Assembly (NCBI GenBank): GCA_051453625.1
Contig: JBOZIK010000001.1
Span: 139,355,555 to 139,404,651, forward strand
Source: Welwitschia mirabilis
Taxonomy: Eukaryota > Gnetophyta > Gnetopsida > Welwitschiales
DNA: 49,097 nucleotides
Direction of reading: 5' to 3'
A program made the translations under genes and the position numbers. The notes beneath the pieces were generated by a model, which saw only the letters and a program-made list of their open reading frames with translations, did not search any database and was not told where the DNA came from. Of this stretch, positions 1 through 11,869 are shown piece by piece; the stretch's first letter is position 1, and the number at the start of each line of letters is the position of its first letter.

Positions 1-1240
1 GATTTATCATTTTCCTTTTTTCCTTTTGAAAACAAAAGGGCACTCCTCATGAGATTCTGATTCCTCCATCTTTCTAACTAATTGGAAGATTATTTTTCCT
101 ATTCCGCAATAGCCTTTTTTTTTTATATTTTCCTAGGTAATTATTATTCTTTTATTTTTCATGGTTGTTTCTAGCATGTCTTTGATATCGTTTATTCTTA
201 AATTCTTGTAAATAGATAAATTCTAAGAAGAATCTGTTATTTAGAATGATCCATTCATACTAACCTAGCTTGATAATCCTTTATTTAAATTTTGTTAAGA
301 AGGGATCTGAAAGAACTTTTGTGAAATTCAATGAATATATAACCATACATTGTATCAAATTTTCACAATTATTGGAGTTAGGTATGGAGAAACAAGCTTT
401 AAAAAGAAATCTTTTAATAAACAACCTTCAGAAAACAACTTACTAAGTAAATTTTTTACTAAGAATATATAATATCATTTTCATAAATTAAAAGTATATT
501 AAAGTGTATTCAACTCTTTCCATGTTAAATTTGGCATTCTTAAAAATGTTGAAATTAAAATATTGGTCATACCTAAGACTTTTACATGAACGTCTACCAC
601 CATTGCTCAAGATCTTGAATGCAAAAGTATGCTTAAGCATGAAAAGGTAAAATGCATGGATAAAAGTAAAATTTATTAATCTATTTTTTGCTTAAAATAA
701 ATAAAAACTTGTACTTACTATTGAATTAAATTCACATGTATAAGGAATAAATGAGAATTTTCATTAAAAATAAAATAGATGGAACTAGAATTATTTTGTA
801 CATTGCTGATTCTAGAAAATAGAATGACACATTAGTAAGATGAATAGTAGGAAAATTTGCTAACTTAAACTAATGTTGCAGATGCTAATATGTTTTAGAA
901 AATGTGGAATAGAAATTACAATAGGAGTCATTAAGAACAAGGAATGGGTCTTCAAAAAAAAGCTTAAGTGAAATGCTTAAGGAATATAATGCCATTTTTA
1001 AGTGGTGGCTACTCTCCGCAACACTTAGGTTGAGTAGGATCATCAAGAAAGTCAAAAGAGTTCAAAGATGGTTATTATGAATTCTTGAGTTCTTAATGGA
1101 TTTCTTCAGATTTTAACCACTTATCATGATGAAGGAAATAAGAATAAAAAAAGTAAAGTCACATGATATAATTATAGTTGAAAGTTGATAGGGATCATCA
1201 AGAAGAAGACCCTCCCTTTAGAAGCAAGTTTAATAAAATG
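1..1240. other. AT-rich DNA, nothing recognised
   Basis: No open frame of useful length and no family motif was seen on either strand. It is probably decayed repeat sequence. Confidence 0.5.
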
Positions 1241-1620
1241 AAGTTAACTTGAAATCTTATCTAAAGTTTGAATTTGGGCTGGTGTTAGTCAACTTCTTAA
1301 ACTTACATCTTAATTACTTAGCTTAAAGTCCAACTTAAAGTTCTAATTTTGAGTCAGTATCAGTCAACTAGGTGATTATGATTCTCTTACAAGTTAAGAA
1401 AGCATCATATTAGCTTGAAATCTAACTCAAATTTTTAACTTTGAGCTAGTAATAGCCAAACCTTTTAGATTCTCATCATGATGTTTCGGCCTAAAATTTG
1501 GCTTTGAGTTACTATTGATCAATCAAATAATGTTGTTTTATGTAGGTGTAGTCTTTGTATTTATCAAGTTAGCTCAAAATATGACTCAAAAGTTTTGTCT
1601 TTGAGCCAATGTTGGTCAAC
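1241..1620. repeat. five irregular copies of a ~50-bp core
   Basis: A diverged core reading roughly AGCTTGAAATCTAACTCAAA followed by a TTTTGAGCCAGT-like half and AGTCAACT recurs at about 1243, 1319, 1411, 1482 (partial) and 1570. Spacing is irregular, 70-92 bp. It looks like an old minisatellite or subrepeats of a degraded element. No function is apparent. Confidence 0.55.
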
Positions 1621-3240
1621 TGGATAAACTTAATTTCAAGGCATGTCTTATAATAATATCTTATTAAAGGGGAAACATTAATAACTTTCATTTCCTAATC
1701 TTCCTTGAAATAACATAAATAATAATAATAAAAAATTCATTTTGCATTATTAAACATGATCTAAAGATGTTCTTTTAATTGAAAGTATTTGAAATGTTTT
1801 TCTAATCACTTGGTAATGTAATTAGTGATGATAAAGTTTGGTGGGTTCTTGCAATGGCATGCAGCTCATGATAAGCCAAACTAATCATAAATCAATATGA
1901 AGTTCCAACTTTAGATTGAACCTTAATTAGCTTGAAATTCCTTGATTCTTATCTTGCTCTAATATCATTATTGCTACTTGGCATACTTTATCTATTGAAT
2001 AAAACAAGCATGCAATTTTTACATAATCCTTTACTTCAATATTAAACACATGTGCACTAGGTAGCTTAATACGAATCACACTTGTCAAACATTCTAGTAA
2101 TACTTATGCTATAAATCTCATTCTTTCATGCTAATAATTCATCATTCTCCCCTTGAGGCTTTATAATTCCTCTATTTAATCATCTTCTAATTCTTCTTAT
2201 ATTTTTTCAATTAATCCTTATGGCTTGCATTCCTCTTTAGTCTTCCATTGTTGCCTAGGTGTCAAAAAGATAAAACATTATCTATTCAATTTAGGTTCCA
2301 CACAAATAAACATGTGCATTAGTAGTATAGATGCCTAGTTATCTTAAATTTTGTTTAGGCTAAAACAACATATAACAATTCTTATAGTTTGATTACAAAT
2401 CAACCGTTGAGGTATTAGATACCTTACATTTTTTTATTACTAAGGCTAGCAAGGAACATTTTGAAAATAATGTCATCCCCTCGAGTTTTGATCCCATAAT
2501 CCATCACGTAGTGGGTGAGTACTTGAGGAAGAAAACTGAGGATCTTCATTGATAACTCAATCATGGGGACTTAGCTTATGATGTTTCTTTAGGCTAGTTA
2601 TCTGGGTAGATGTAAGTGTTAGAGAAAGAGTTTAATTAGTTTCAAGGTACAAACCCTATGCTTACTCTTGCTACATTAAGTTTTAATAAGTAGAACATAG
2701 AGAAAATAATATGGACTACTAATCCTTACCAAAACTTTTGATAAGCCTACCTAGAATATATCAATGTATTGTCTAAGTCTCTAAGTAAGATGCATCTACT
2801 GCCCTTGGGTGAGAATTTTGTATGATTATCTTTTAGGACTAGCATTCTAATAGAAAGAATAAATTTTCTAACTACTTCAAGAATTAAGTTACTTTAGTTG
2901 GTTAATTTATTTTCTTAATAACTTGGAAAATGTTTTTGTTATTATTTTTATAACTAGATGTAATAAAATTATTTGCTTAATAAAATTTTTATTTCTTATT
3001 TCAAATAAAGTTATCTTATAACATTTTTATTTCATTAAAAGCATATCAATTCCATTAAAAAAAATCAAAGTAAACAATTTATTAAATTATTAAGATAATG
3101 TGAACTAACTTTAAAACTTTGAAGCTTTCCCTTCACTAAAATAAAATTTAATGATTGTGCATGCTATTAAATTGAGAATATTTGGATACACCTTCCATCA
3201 CAGATTAGAATACTTTTTCTTTGGTTTCTTTTATCTTTGA
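1621..3240. other. AT-rich DNA, nothing recognised
   Basis: Short frames only and no motif that I can place in a family. Probably degraded repeat sequence. Confidence 0.45.
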
Positions 3241-3242
3241 AC

Positions 3243-3367
3243 CTCTCTCTCTCTCTCTCTCTCTCTCNNNNNNNNNNNNNNNNNNNNNNNNNNNNNNNNN
3301 NNNNNNNNNNNNNNNNNNNNNNNNNNNNNNNNNNNNNNNNNNNNNNNNNNNNNNNNNNNNNNNNNNN

Positions 3368-3439
<72 letters not shown>
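3243..3439. repeat. (CT)n microsatellite containing an assembly gap
   Basis: Uninterrupted CT dinucleotides run at 3243-3267 and 3368-3439 on both sides of 100 N. Translations through it (poly Ser-Leu or Arg-Glu) are artefacts. The true array length is unknown. Confidence 0.95.
3268..3367. other. assembly gap, 100 N
   Basis: Exactly 100 N, the usual placeholder for a gap of unknown size. The CT repeat on both sides explains why assembly failed here. Confidence 0.98.
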
Positions 3440-3442
<3 letters not shown>

Positions 3443-3590
3443 ATTTGTAATAGAGTTATAGTTTTGGTAACTAATTATGTTTCAGATGTCTCCTAATGCA
3501 TAACTATTTCTCAACTTTTTATTTTTTACAACTTAAATTAAACATAATGAGGAGAGTACAATCCCTGTCAGAGGAGTAAGGATCCACAAG

Positions 3591-3610
3591 ATATATATAT
3601 ATATATATAT
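3591..3610. repeat. (AT)10 microsatellite
   Basis: Ten uninterrupted AT units. Confidence 0.9.
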
Positions 3611-3723
3611 TAATGTATATCTAGATTGTAGCAATAGTTCTTGCAGCTATCATATTACACTACTAAAGGTTCCTCTTAGGAATATTTGCCCTAATGCACT
3701 TGCAGTAGAATGATGTGGTGTTC

Positions 3724-3728
3724 CCTCC

Positions 3729-3760
<32 letters not shown>
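3724..3760. repeat. second (CT)n microsatellite
   Basis: Imperfect CT tract with two interruptions (CCCT and TTT), about 290 bp beyond the first CT array. Confidence 0.9.
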
Positions 3761-4229
3761 AATATCTATTTAGTAGAAGATATTCTATCATGTGAGAGAA
3801 TGTATCTCTTTAATCTTCTTAATAATGATAATGCACAATCCCCTATTGAAGACTTACTAAATCAACTTCTTATTTTATAATCAATAAATTTACCTTAAAC
3901 AACCTAGTGAGTTGGTAGTTTGTATAAGTTTTAAGGAAATAACATGTTCTTTATTATCTAATATAGATACTTTTATTTTATAGGTAGATTGGAAGTATTC
4001 CTTTCACTTATAAGGATTTTCTAAATAATTTAGCATCAATTTATAATTATACTACATTCTTATTATTTACCCATTAACTTAATAAGTTACTTTTTTATCA
4101 GAATCATATACTTCTATGGCTTTATTTCTAAGAATTTTTTTATGATAGAGGGCCAATATTATTCATATTTTATTTTAAATATATCTTTTTAGGATTATAG
4201 ATTAATACAAAATATTCTACATTAAAATC
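3761..4229. other. AT-rich DNA downstream of Ty3 element 1
   Basis: This lies 3' of the integrase remnant of element 1 in that element's orientation. It is probably its 3' untranslated region. I could not match it to the LTR beginning at 9097, so no left-hand LTR is claimed. Confidence 0.3.
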
Positions 4230-5060
4230 TATTTTCCTAATTTTATATCATAATATATTTTAGTTTTTTGTTGTATAAGTTCTTTATGTAAAAGAGCTTC
4301 TTTCCTATTTTAATCTAAAATATTCATGTTTTCTATCGATTCCTTTTAAGTTGTATTCAAGTTATATTTTAATTCTTTAGCCAATTTAAATATTTTTATC
4401 CTAAATTCAATGGGCAAAATAGCCCTTTTCTATAGAATAATTCATATGTAGTAAACCCTCTAGTTTGTTTTTAAGGTATTCTATAAGCCCATAAAACTTC
4501 ATTTAATTTATCAACCCAATTTTTTTCTTAATATTTATGAATTTTATTAATATTCTATTTAATTACATATTAGTAACTTCAGCTTGGTCATTAGATTAAG
4601 GATGATAGGTAATAGAGAGTTTCTGATGGATTTCAAATTTGGTCAAAATTTTCTTGAAGACTTCACTAGTGAAATGAGTTTCTCTATCAGATATGAGACT
4701 TCGAGGGGCTCCAAACTAATAGATAATATCTCTAATAAAAATGTTAAATATAGTTTAATAATAATAACGAGACATAGTCTCAGCCTTAACCAAGTTAGTT
4801 AAGTAATAAACACAGACCAAAATATATCTTTTTTCATAGGATGAAGGATTAATAGGTTAATAAAATATATTCTTCAAACATCAAAAGGTTTAATTGATTG
4901 AATCCATTATTGTCGCATTTCTAATCTCTAGCTAAATGTTCCTTATCTTTGACACTTATTACAACCTTCGATGGGTTAGTAGTAGTAGCCCATAGGAAGA
5001 ATTTTCATCCCTATTCTTCTTGCACTGTGACGTCCTCCTCCTTCTCCTTTATGAGCTTTC
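4230..5060 (-). pseudogene. integrase remnant of Ty3 element 1
   Basis: Integrase would insert the cDNA copy into the host genome. Read from 5060 downwards, the zinc-finger end appears as GCNKCQR near 4970. The first catalytic block reads FDVxRIYFI, where the family has WGIDF, so the first aspartate is replaced by tyrosine. After a frameshift, ISDRETHFTSEVF carries the second aspartate, and YHPxSNDQAEVTN the catalytic glutamate. A C-terminal stretch down to about 4230 is weakly recognisable. Stops and at least one frameshift make it non-functional. Confidence 0.72.
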
Positions 5061-5149
5061 TTTAAGATCTTACCTTGTAGGTTTTCCTCTATACATCTTT
5101 TAATAATAAGATCTTTGCATTTTTAAATAACATATTATCATGCTAAATA

Positions 5150-6620
5150 TAATCTCTAGATTCCCTTCATAATTTTTTTCATTCATTGTAATTAATAAAA
5201 GATGATAATTTTTTACTCACAATAAAGTTGGCTATATTATAATACCATAGATCTGTTTTTACTTGAAAAAGATGTTCATTTGGAAACTCATTCCCTATGT
5301 TTATTTGTTCCTTATCTAAAAATTATAACCTTAAGAAGTGATCTTCTACTACATTTTCTATCTCTTTCTTACCAATGAGTCAAACTCCTACATTAATAAT
5401 ATCCATTTCATACTTCTTGAGTTTTTTTTTTCTTGTTTATTAAAAATCCAATAGAACTATGGTTTGTATAAATTATTACTTCTTAACTTAAAATATAATA
5501 CTTGAATTTCTCTAATGCCATCACCAATACTAACAACTCTTTCTCTATTCTTGTGTAGTTTTGAGCTGGTTTAAAGTTCTTACTAATATAGGTAATGATA
5601 TAAGGTTTATTGTCTTCATATTTTTACCCTAAAAATACTCTCATAGTATAACTAGATGCATTAGTCATAATGTGGAATCATCTTATCCAATTTGATCCTT
5701 ACAAAATAGCTGCTGATAAAAGTTTATCCTTTAAGGTTTGGTAAGCACTTTGGTATTTAAGGTTACTTAAAGGTTTAGCAATTTTACTAAAGTTAGCTAT
5801 AAATTTTCTATAATATCCAACATGTCTTAAAAAAGATCTTATTTATTTTAGTTTAGTTGAGGGTAAAATACCTTTTATAGCTTTAATTTTCTATTTATGA
5901 GTTTTAATTTATTTTTAAGATATCTTATGTCCTCATAATATTCCTTCTATCATCATAAGGTTATTTTTCAACCAGCTAAGTCTAAAGCATTTTTCTTTAC
6001 ATATCTCTAAAATGTTTTTTAATCTATCAAGTAACTTCTTAAAATCATTTCCAAAACTTAAGAAATTATCCATAAATACTTTAATCAATCTTCCTATAAT
6101 ATCCTAAAAAATGCTATTTACTAAATTTTGAAAAGTAGCAAGAGCTTTACATAGTCTAAATGGTAATATCTTATAGGCATAAGTACCCTAATAACAAGTG
6201 AAAGTTGTTTTGGGTTGGTCCTCAAAAGCTATAGGGACATTGTTATAGCCACTATATCCATCCAAAAAACTATAAATTACAGTACTAAACATTGAAAAGT
6301 ATATACATACTCTTCATTTATTTTCTTTTTTTGTCACAACCATGATAAGACTAATCTATTTTAAATTAGGTATAGAATAATTGAGTTCTACATTAAAGAG
6401 TTTAGAAATTTTCTATTTAATTATCTCCTCAATGTATGGATTACATCTTCTTTCTGCTTGCCTACTTGATTTGATAGAGATATCTAAATAAACTCTATGT
6501 TGATATATTTTTGGATCTATTTCTTTAATATCTATATAATCCCAAGCAAAATCTCCTTTCTTTTTTATTAACATCCTTTTTAAGTTTTTTTTACTAAGAA
6601 TGAGTTAAATACCTATTATG
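5150..6620 (-). pseudogene. reverse transcriptase and RNase H remnant of Ty3 element 1
   Basis: The reverse transcriptase core FLDGYSGYN lies at about 6272-6240. The active-site block reads VFMDNF at about 6078-6060; the family normally has MDD, so the second aspartate has changed to asparagine. The thumb and connection follow (IRSFLRHVGYYRKFI near 5840). The RNase H part shows TNASSYTMRVFLG, YTRIEKELLVLVMALEKFKY and YTNHSSIGFL, matching the usual order, with asparagine where YTDH has aspartate. Stops are scattered, mostly at expected W, Q or R positions. The loss of an active-site aspartate alone would make it inactive. Confidence 0.85.
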
Positions 6621-6899
6621 ATTAGAAGTCTATTTAAAGCTACTTTGATATACTCTAACCCTTTCTTAAGTAGAGGATTTTCTATTTCTTGAGTTATGAA
6701 ATCTTCCTCCTCATACCTTTTTTTTAATTTTGTTTTATTTAATATCAGACTAACTTATTGTGTTAGAATTTTATTGGTTCTAGCTTTTGTATCATATACT
6801 ATCTCTGACAATTGTTGCATTAGAAAGTTTGATCTCTTTCTTAAGATCTCCTAGACTAATTTCCATTACCCCATTCTAAAATAAATAGTAGCATCTATA

Positions 6900-7250
6900 G
6901 TAGTCATTCAAGGTCTTTTTAAAATTACTACATGAATATCTCCTTAAGTATTCATCATCAATGAATCTATCAAGTAGATAAAACCTTGAAGTTTGATGGG
7001 TATATTCTTCATAACTCCTTCTGGTATTACTATTGATCCATCTTTTAAGAACACTCTTCCTTAATAAGGTTTTAGTTTTGGCTTTTCCAATTCTTTATAA
7101 GTTTCATAGGCTATAATATCAATGCTCGCACCTAGATCCATAAGTACTTCTACTTTGAGTTTTCCATTAATTTTTATATCTACCATAGGTGTTTAGGGTT
7201 ATCATACTTTTCATCTTGTTAAGTTTGAAGAACTTGCATGGAATCCCAAG
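6900..7250 (-). pseudogene. retropepsin-like protease remnant of Ty3 element 1
   Basis: The segment read from about 7190 down contains EVLMDLGASIDIIAYETYKE. DLGAS is the aspartyl protease active-site motif (D[ST]GAS-type) of Athila/Tat elements, followed by the usual tyrosine-containing flap-side helix. Weak similarity continues towards RT. It is placed correctly between gag and RT. Confidence 0.75.
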
Positions 7251-9050
7251 AAACTTGATCCTTCCTTACCATTTCCATTTTTTTTATCTTCTTGCTTTTC
7301 TTTTTACTCTTCTATTTTGAACACATGCTTTTTATTTGTTTCTAGTACATAGGTACATCTTTTAATAACTTTAAAAGAGGTCATGATATTTTTATGTCTT
7401 CTAAATTTTTCATTAAGTATTCTATATATTTTGCAATATTTGGATGTTCTATTTGTTTACTTTTTATTGAAAAAGGTAAAGGATCTATTAAGGCATTATT
7501 TTTTTGTTTCTCTATCAGTATCTTCCTCTTCATTATCTAGAGGGTTGCTCAAATTTATATTCTTTCTCTATGATTTATATGTCACTTTCTATGTTTTAGA
7601 TCTAGTAGTTACCAGTTTATTTGTTGCTTCTCTAGAATTTGGTTGATGTTGAGTAGGACGTTTTTCTTCTTTTTTCTCTATTTCTAATTTTTCTCTTATG
7701 TCTTTTAAATCTCTATTTTTATAATTTCAATAATAATTATATTATTATTTCCTTTTTAAATTAATATACCTTTGTATAGGTCTTTCTATTTTACCTTTCC
7801 ATTTTCTACTTTAGTAAGGATATGGTTTATTTCTAGTTTAAGATTGATTTCCTAAATTTAAATCTAATATATTAATATATATTCATTAAACAAAGTCCCA
7901 CATCTAAGAATACTTTTTTCCTTGATGATTATCTTGCCTCCAGTATTCACATGTAAGTCGTTCTTTTTTCTTAAAGTGTTGTACAAATAACTAAACAATT
8001 TTTTCCACCATGCTATTAGTTATTTTTTTAACTACTTCTTTTGTAAGACTGATATGTTTTGAACTATATACACTACCATCTACTTCTAGGGTACATACTT
8101 CATTTACATTGCTTTTCTTTTTATTTTTATATTCCCATTCTTGACTCTAAGTAATGGCTTCTTTAACATCTTAGACATTATTTGTCTTGATGTTTCATAT
8201 ACATAATAAGTTTAATTCCTTCAAAGTTTGACTCTGTAATCCTCTAAGTAAAGATCTAAGTCATTTCCTAGATGTGATTCCATGATTAGCACATTTAGCT
8301 AATAATATATTATACCTATCTATGAATTAATCAAATCTTTCATTGTCTCTTGTTTTAATATTCAATATTTATTTTCTTAGATCTACAACCATCCACATGG
8401 ATTAAAATTTGATTAGAAAATCATTTTGAAAGGTGCTTCATGAATGAAAGACATGATTAGGATTCTCATGATATCATAGATGATCATATACTTTTAGGGA
8501 AAAGGGAAAATATTTCAAAAAGTTAAATTCTAAGTCAAGATAATTAGCTTTATAAAAGACATCAAACTAGCTTAGATGTAGTAGGGGTTCTTCTAATTTC
8601 TTATCCTTAAAAGTGGGTATTGGTGTAATATTTATATTTGTTACTTTGTCTAGTTATTATAGACTTTATGATTAATAGGTTTCAAATCTTCTAGTTAATG
8701 CGTCTTATGATTTAAAGGTTTTTAACCTCAATCATCTTCCCAATAGCATCATGTTACAACTTTTTTTCAGGCCTTTTTAGCTAAGCTATTTGAGAAGATT
8801 CTCCTTATAAGTGAGGTGACATAAGAATGGTAGGAGATCATTGCTCTAATTCATTCATCAATTTGAGAAAATTTGTTCCTTTACCATCTTTCCAAGGATG
8901 ACTTCATCATTCCTAAAATTGCCCTCTTCCATTACTATTTTAATTCTATTTCTAGTTCACTTATCTAAACCATATTTATAAGGGTTTTCAACATACCTAC
9001 CTCTTTCATCCCACCATTTTCCTAATCTATCTTATTAGATCATAGTTTTC
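7251..9050 (-). pseudogene. gag remnant of Ty3 element 1
   Basis: Gag would form the particle shell. The clearest part is at about 8360-8170: DNERFDxFIDRYNILLAKC, then ANHGIT and LRSLLRGLQSQTLKELN. This is the retrotransposon gag domain pattern (a run of charged residues, a cysteine-histidine-glycine turn and a downstream F/L-x-x-GL helix). A cysteine-rich patch near 7950 (TCEYxRQDNHQGKK) may be a decayed zinc knuckle. The frame is repeatedly broken. The exact ends are uncertain. Confidence 0.65.
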
Positions 9051-9077
9051 ATCATCTCTGTTAGTTGACTTTAGAGT

Positions 9078-9093
9078 GGCCCTCCTAGTGCCA
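9078..9093 (-). other. primer binding site of Ty3 element 1
   Basis: On the minus strand this reads TGGCACTAGGAGGGCC. It begins with the TGG that pairs with a tRNA CCA end, and lies 3 bp inside the LTR that ends in CA at 9097. Which tRNA primes it cannot be told by eye. Confidence 0.6.
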
Positions 9094-9096
9094 AAA

Positions 9097-9880
9097 TGAT
9101 GGGTACTTATGTGATGAAATAAATGTAGAAAATATTACAAAATAATAGAAAATAATGCTAGAAAAATGTAGAAACTATGTTGATGTTAACCTAAAATAAG
9201 CTTACACCATTAAATAAAAATAATCAAAGTATTACTAAAGAACTAGTTAAGATTTAACTAGTTAGCTCAAAATGCATTATTATGACAATATTATGATGAA
9301 GTTACTTGAAATAGTTAGGTCGATTTATTACTGCTAAGTTGTTATGTACATAGACTAGAATAGGAGATAATGAGGAAAGTAGTAAAACATAATAAAAATT
9401 AGATGAGATGTTGAATAATATTTATTTTAAAGTATTGTTAATTATTTGGGTTTATGTTCAGTTACATAAATAGGAGAAAATAGAAATAGAAGTACTTTTT
9501 TAAGTAATATAACATGCACAAAATGATACTCAAAATATGCTTTTTAGCTTAATATTAAAATACCAATTATTACATAAAGACATCCTAAGGCTTATGTTTT
9601 TATTTACAAGTAACACTTTAGGGTATGAGAGATGCTACTATGCCCTTTGCAAGATAGCTAGAGCTCCCTTTCTTGACCTTCTTATTGAGTCTATTTCTAA
9701 AGCTTTTTGCCAAAAAGATTCCCACTTTTTATGGTGATCCATTTCTTAAACCAATCTCTATTTTTCTCTTTCCTTTCTTTACTCCTTAGGGATTGGTTTA
9801 TAGTTGAGGTTGTTATTGCTTTTCCATCACCTCATCCTTCTCTTCCATCTTCATGCCAAGTGGCATTTTGTATCTATAAC
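9097..9880 (-). repeat. 5' LTR (part) of Ty3 element 1
   Basis: The inner end is defined by TG at 9097 on the plus strand (CA on the element strand), adjoining the PBS. The outer end is not defined. The copia-type 3' region begins somewhere near 9880, so the LTR may be truncated by it. Confidence 0.5.
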
Positions 9881-10205
9881 TTATAATAACAAATATATAT
9901 ACTAATCTACTAATAAAATAAATAACTAATCTATTGATTAGTGAATACATTTATAAAGAAAAACATCTATTGTTATCTAAAATGCATACTTATAAAATGA
10001 AAACATTTCTTTAATAAGCAAAGTTTACATCAAAGTTAATCATCATCAGAAACATATCTATGTATTCGACTTTGATTTCAAGTGTTTAATATCATGATTT
10101 TTTAATTTCATTACAAACATTGATTATGTGCATTTCTTTAGAATATGTATGTTTAATTTTATTTAATTAGAGGAAATTGTGTTAATAAGATTTTCCAAGT
10201 TTAAA

Positions 10206-10226
10206 CATCATCAAAAAGGGGAATAT
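10206..10226 (+). other. polypurine tract of the copia element
   Basis: The purine-rich run AAAAAGGGGAA sits just before the LTR terminus TGTTG and would prime plus-strand synthesis. Confidence 0.6.
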
Positions 10227-10397
10227 TGTTGAAAAATCTATTTTAGATGATTTCACATATCAAATATTTTGTATCATTATGTAGATACATTAATACAAAT
10301 AAAATCATACCTTGATAAGCATTAGACAAAGATGGATCTTAAAAGATAACATCTCATGAAAATGATCAATTAACAAAATACAAAATCAATTATTTGA

Positions 10398-10785
10398 AGA
10401 CATCTAAAAAATTAAAGACATCTTAAGTAAACACATCTAAGAAGTTGAAGATTTCTCATATGTACTAGAATTCAATTTATAGGCTAGAAGATGACTACCT
10501 TATTTAATATGACTGAGTTAAATATTAAACCTAACATAGATGAAGATGTCTATATGTATAAAGACATCTATGTTAAGCTAAAATAGGCAACAAAATCAAA
10601 AAATGTTTTGACTAATATTTTACATTTTAAGTGAGCTATGAACTTGTATATCATGGATTCATGATTACCGAGGTGTAAGTATATTATACAGAAAAATTCA
10701 TCAAAATCTAGGCAATTCAACTAAAGATGCCTATAATGTAAAGACATTTGTCTATTAGTAGATGTCTATAAAAGTGAAGACATTT
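10398..10785. repeat. AGACATCT / AGATGTCT motif cluster in the LTR
   Basis: Direct or inverted copies occur at 10398, 10416, 10544 (inverted), 10562, 10742 (one or two changes), 10760 (inverted) and 10778 (changed). The pair at 10544 and 10562 can form an 8-bp stem. The position near the LTR start suggests U3 regulatory repeats; that is inference. Confidence 0.6.
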
Positions 10786-11373
10786 CAGATAAAAGTTTGC
10801 ATTAATAAAAACCAAAGTTATACATCTGATTCCCAGATGTTGCTTATCTATTAATGATGGTTACAAAGTTAAACAGCTACCTTTCAAGTTGAAATGGTTA
10901 TATCATCTTCGATCATATAAAGGATAAATGTTAGGAAACAAAGAATAACTTTTGGAACTTTAACAAATACATAGCTTAAGAACTTTTGACACTTCATTAA
11001 TCAAATAAAATATAGAATAATGAATGCATGAGTGAAAGGAACTTTTCATGAATAATGAAAGGAATCATTTATAAGGAGCTTACATTACTTTCATCATTTG
11101 GTCTTGGATCTTTATTGCTATTATATTCATTCATACCTTTAATAATAACAACAACATTAAGAAACTTAAATCTTTATCAAAGAAATATCTTCAAGCTGAT
11201 TGTTATATTATAATTTTGATTCTACATTATTGGCTATCTTATTATTGAATATTGTTGTAAGTTAATATTTTTGAATATCAAACACTTTATAAGGTAATTC
11301 TTATTAGGCTGTGCATTTGAGATTATGCTTCTAAGAACTTATTTGATGTAAGATTTTTAGTAAGTCAAAAAAC

Positions 11374-11640
11374 TTCTATTTCCTTATGATGGAGAGAGTG
11401 TTGTCTTATGAGGAGACTCTCACTATTGTAAAGGTTCATGATGCATGTATAAAAACCATTATTTCCTTAAGAGGAAGAGAGTGCTACCTTGTGAGAAGAC
11501 TCTCACTATTGTAAAGGTTCATGGTATGCCTATGAAAACCACTATTCCCTTAAGGGGAAGAGCGTGATGCCTTATGATGAAACTCTCATTTTTTATAAGG
11601 TTGGTAGTGTACTAAAAAACCACTATTTTCTTATAAGTTA
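11374..11640. repeat. about three tandem copies of an ~80-bp unit
   Basis: Each unit carries TTCCTTA(A/T)GNGGA, GACTCTCACTATTGTAAAGG and a closing AAAAACCA. Units start near 11374, 11458 and 11542, and a fourth is only begun. The first two are close to each other; the third has decayed. The repeat lies towards the 3' end of the copia LTR. Confidence 0.75.
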
Positions 11641-11869
11641 GGAATATCTAAAGATGTGAGTAGAAGCTACCCTTTGTGTATGGAGGTACCTAGGTTAGAA
11701 AACCACATTATCTTGGTAAGGTATTTTCATTGTGCATTTCCTTTCTATTGTTAATCTAAATTTTATTTAATGGAACTCATTAACCCCACCCCTCTAAGTT
11801 TAATAATCCTCAATATCTCCCTCTTGGCTTTCATAATGTGGATGATATTGCCCCATTATCTAACATGTT

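Larger units (their letters stand above)
4230..9880 (-). mobile_element. Ty3/gypsy element 1, Athila/Tat-like, decayed, incomplete
   Basis: Read on the minus strand, the order is LTR part (9880-9097), primer binding site (9093-9078), gag, protease, reverse transcriptase, RNase H, integrase. That is the Ty3 order. The RT core motif FLDGYSGYN and the integrase motif RETHF point to the Athila/Tat group rather than a chromovirus, and no chromodomain was seen. All frames carry many stops and some frameshifts. The left LTR was not found, so the element is truncated or its 3' LTR has diverged beyond recognition. Confidence 0.8.
10227..11760 (+). repeat. 3' LTR of the copia element
   Basis: It starts TGTTGAAAAATC directly after the polypurine tract. 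It contains a cluster of AGACATCT-type motifs near the start and an 80-bp tandem repeat near the end. The terminal CA could not be fixed; 11,650-11,790 is the likely range because L1 coding similarity resumes by about 11,870. Confidence 0.5.
9880..11790 (+). mobile_element. 3' end of a Ty1/copia (Sirevirus-like) element
   Basis: Only the 3' untranslated part, polypurine tract and one LTR are visible. The diagnostic feature is CATCATCAAAAAGGGGAATA immediately before TGTTG, the arrangement typical of Sirevirus-type copia 3' ends. No integrase or RT of this element remains in the window, so its body is deleted or was replaced by Ty3 element 1. The right LTR limit is uncertain. Confidence 0.6.

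Noticed and set aside
880-1180. Possible copia or other coding remnant (RKSKEFKDGYYEFL-like frame)
   Set aside because: A single short frame with no ordered set of motifs around it; not enough to call.
3205-3496. Poly Arg-Glu and poly Ser-Leu frames
   Set aside because: Translations of a CT microsatellite through an N gap.
7383-7646. 87-codon plus-strand frame
   Set aside because: Antisense to the gag-protease region of Ty3 element 1; hydrophobic composition is the shadow of AT-rich coding remnants.
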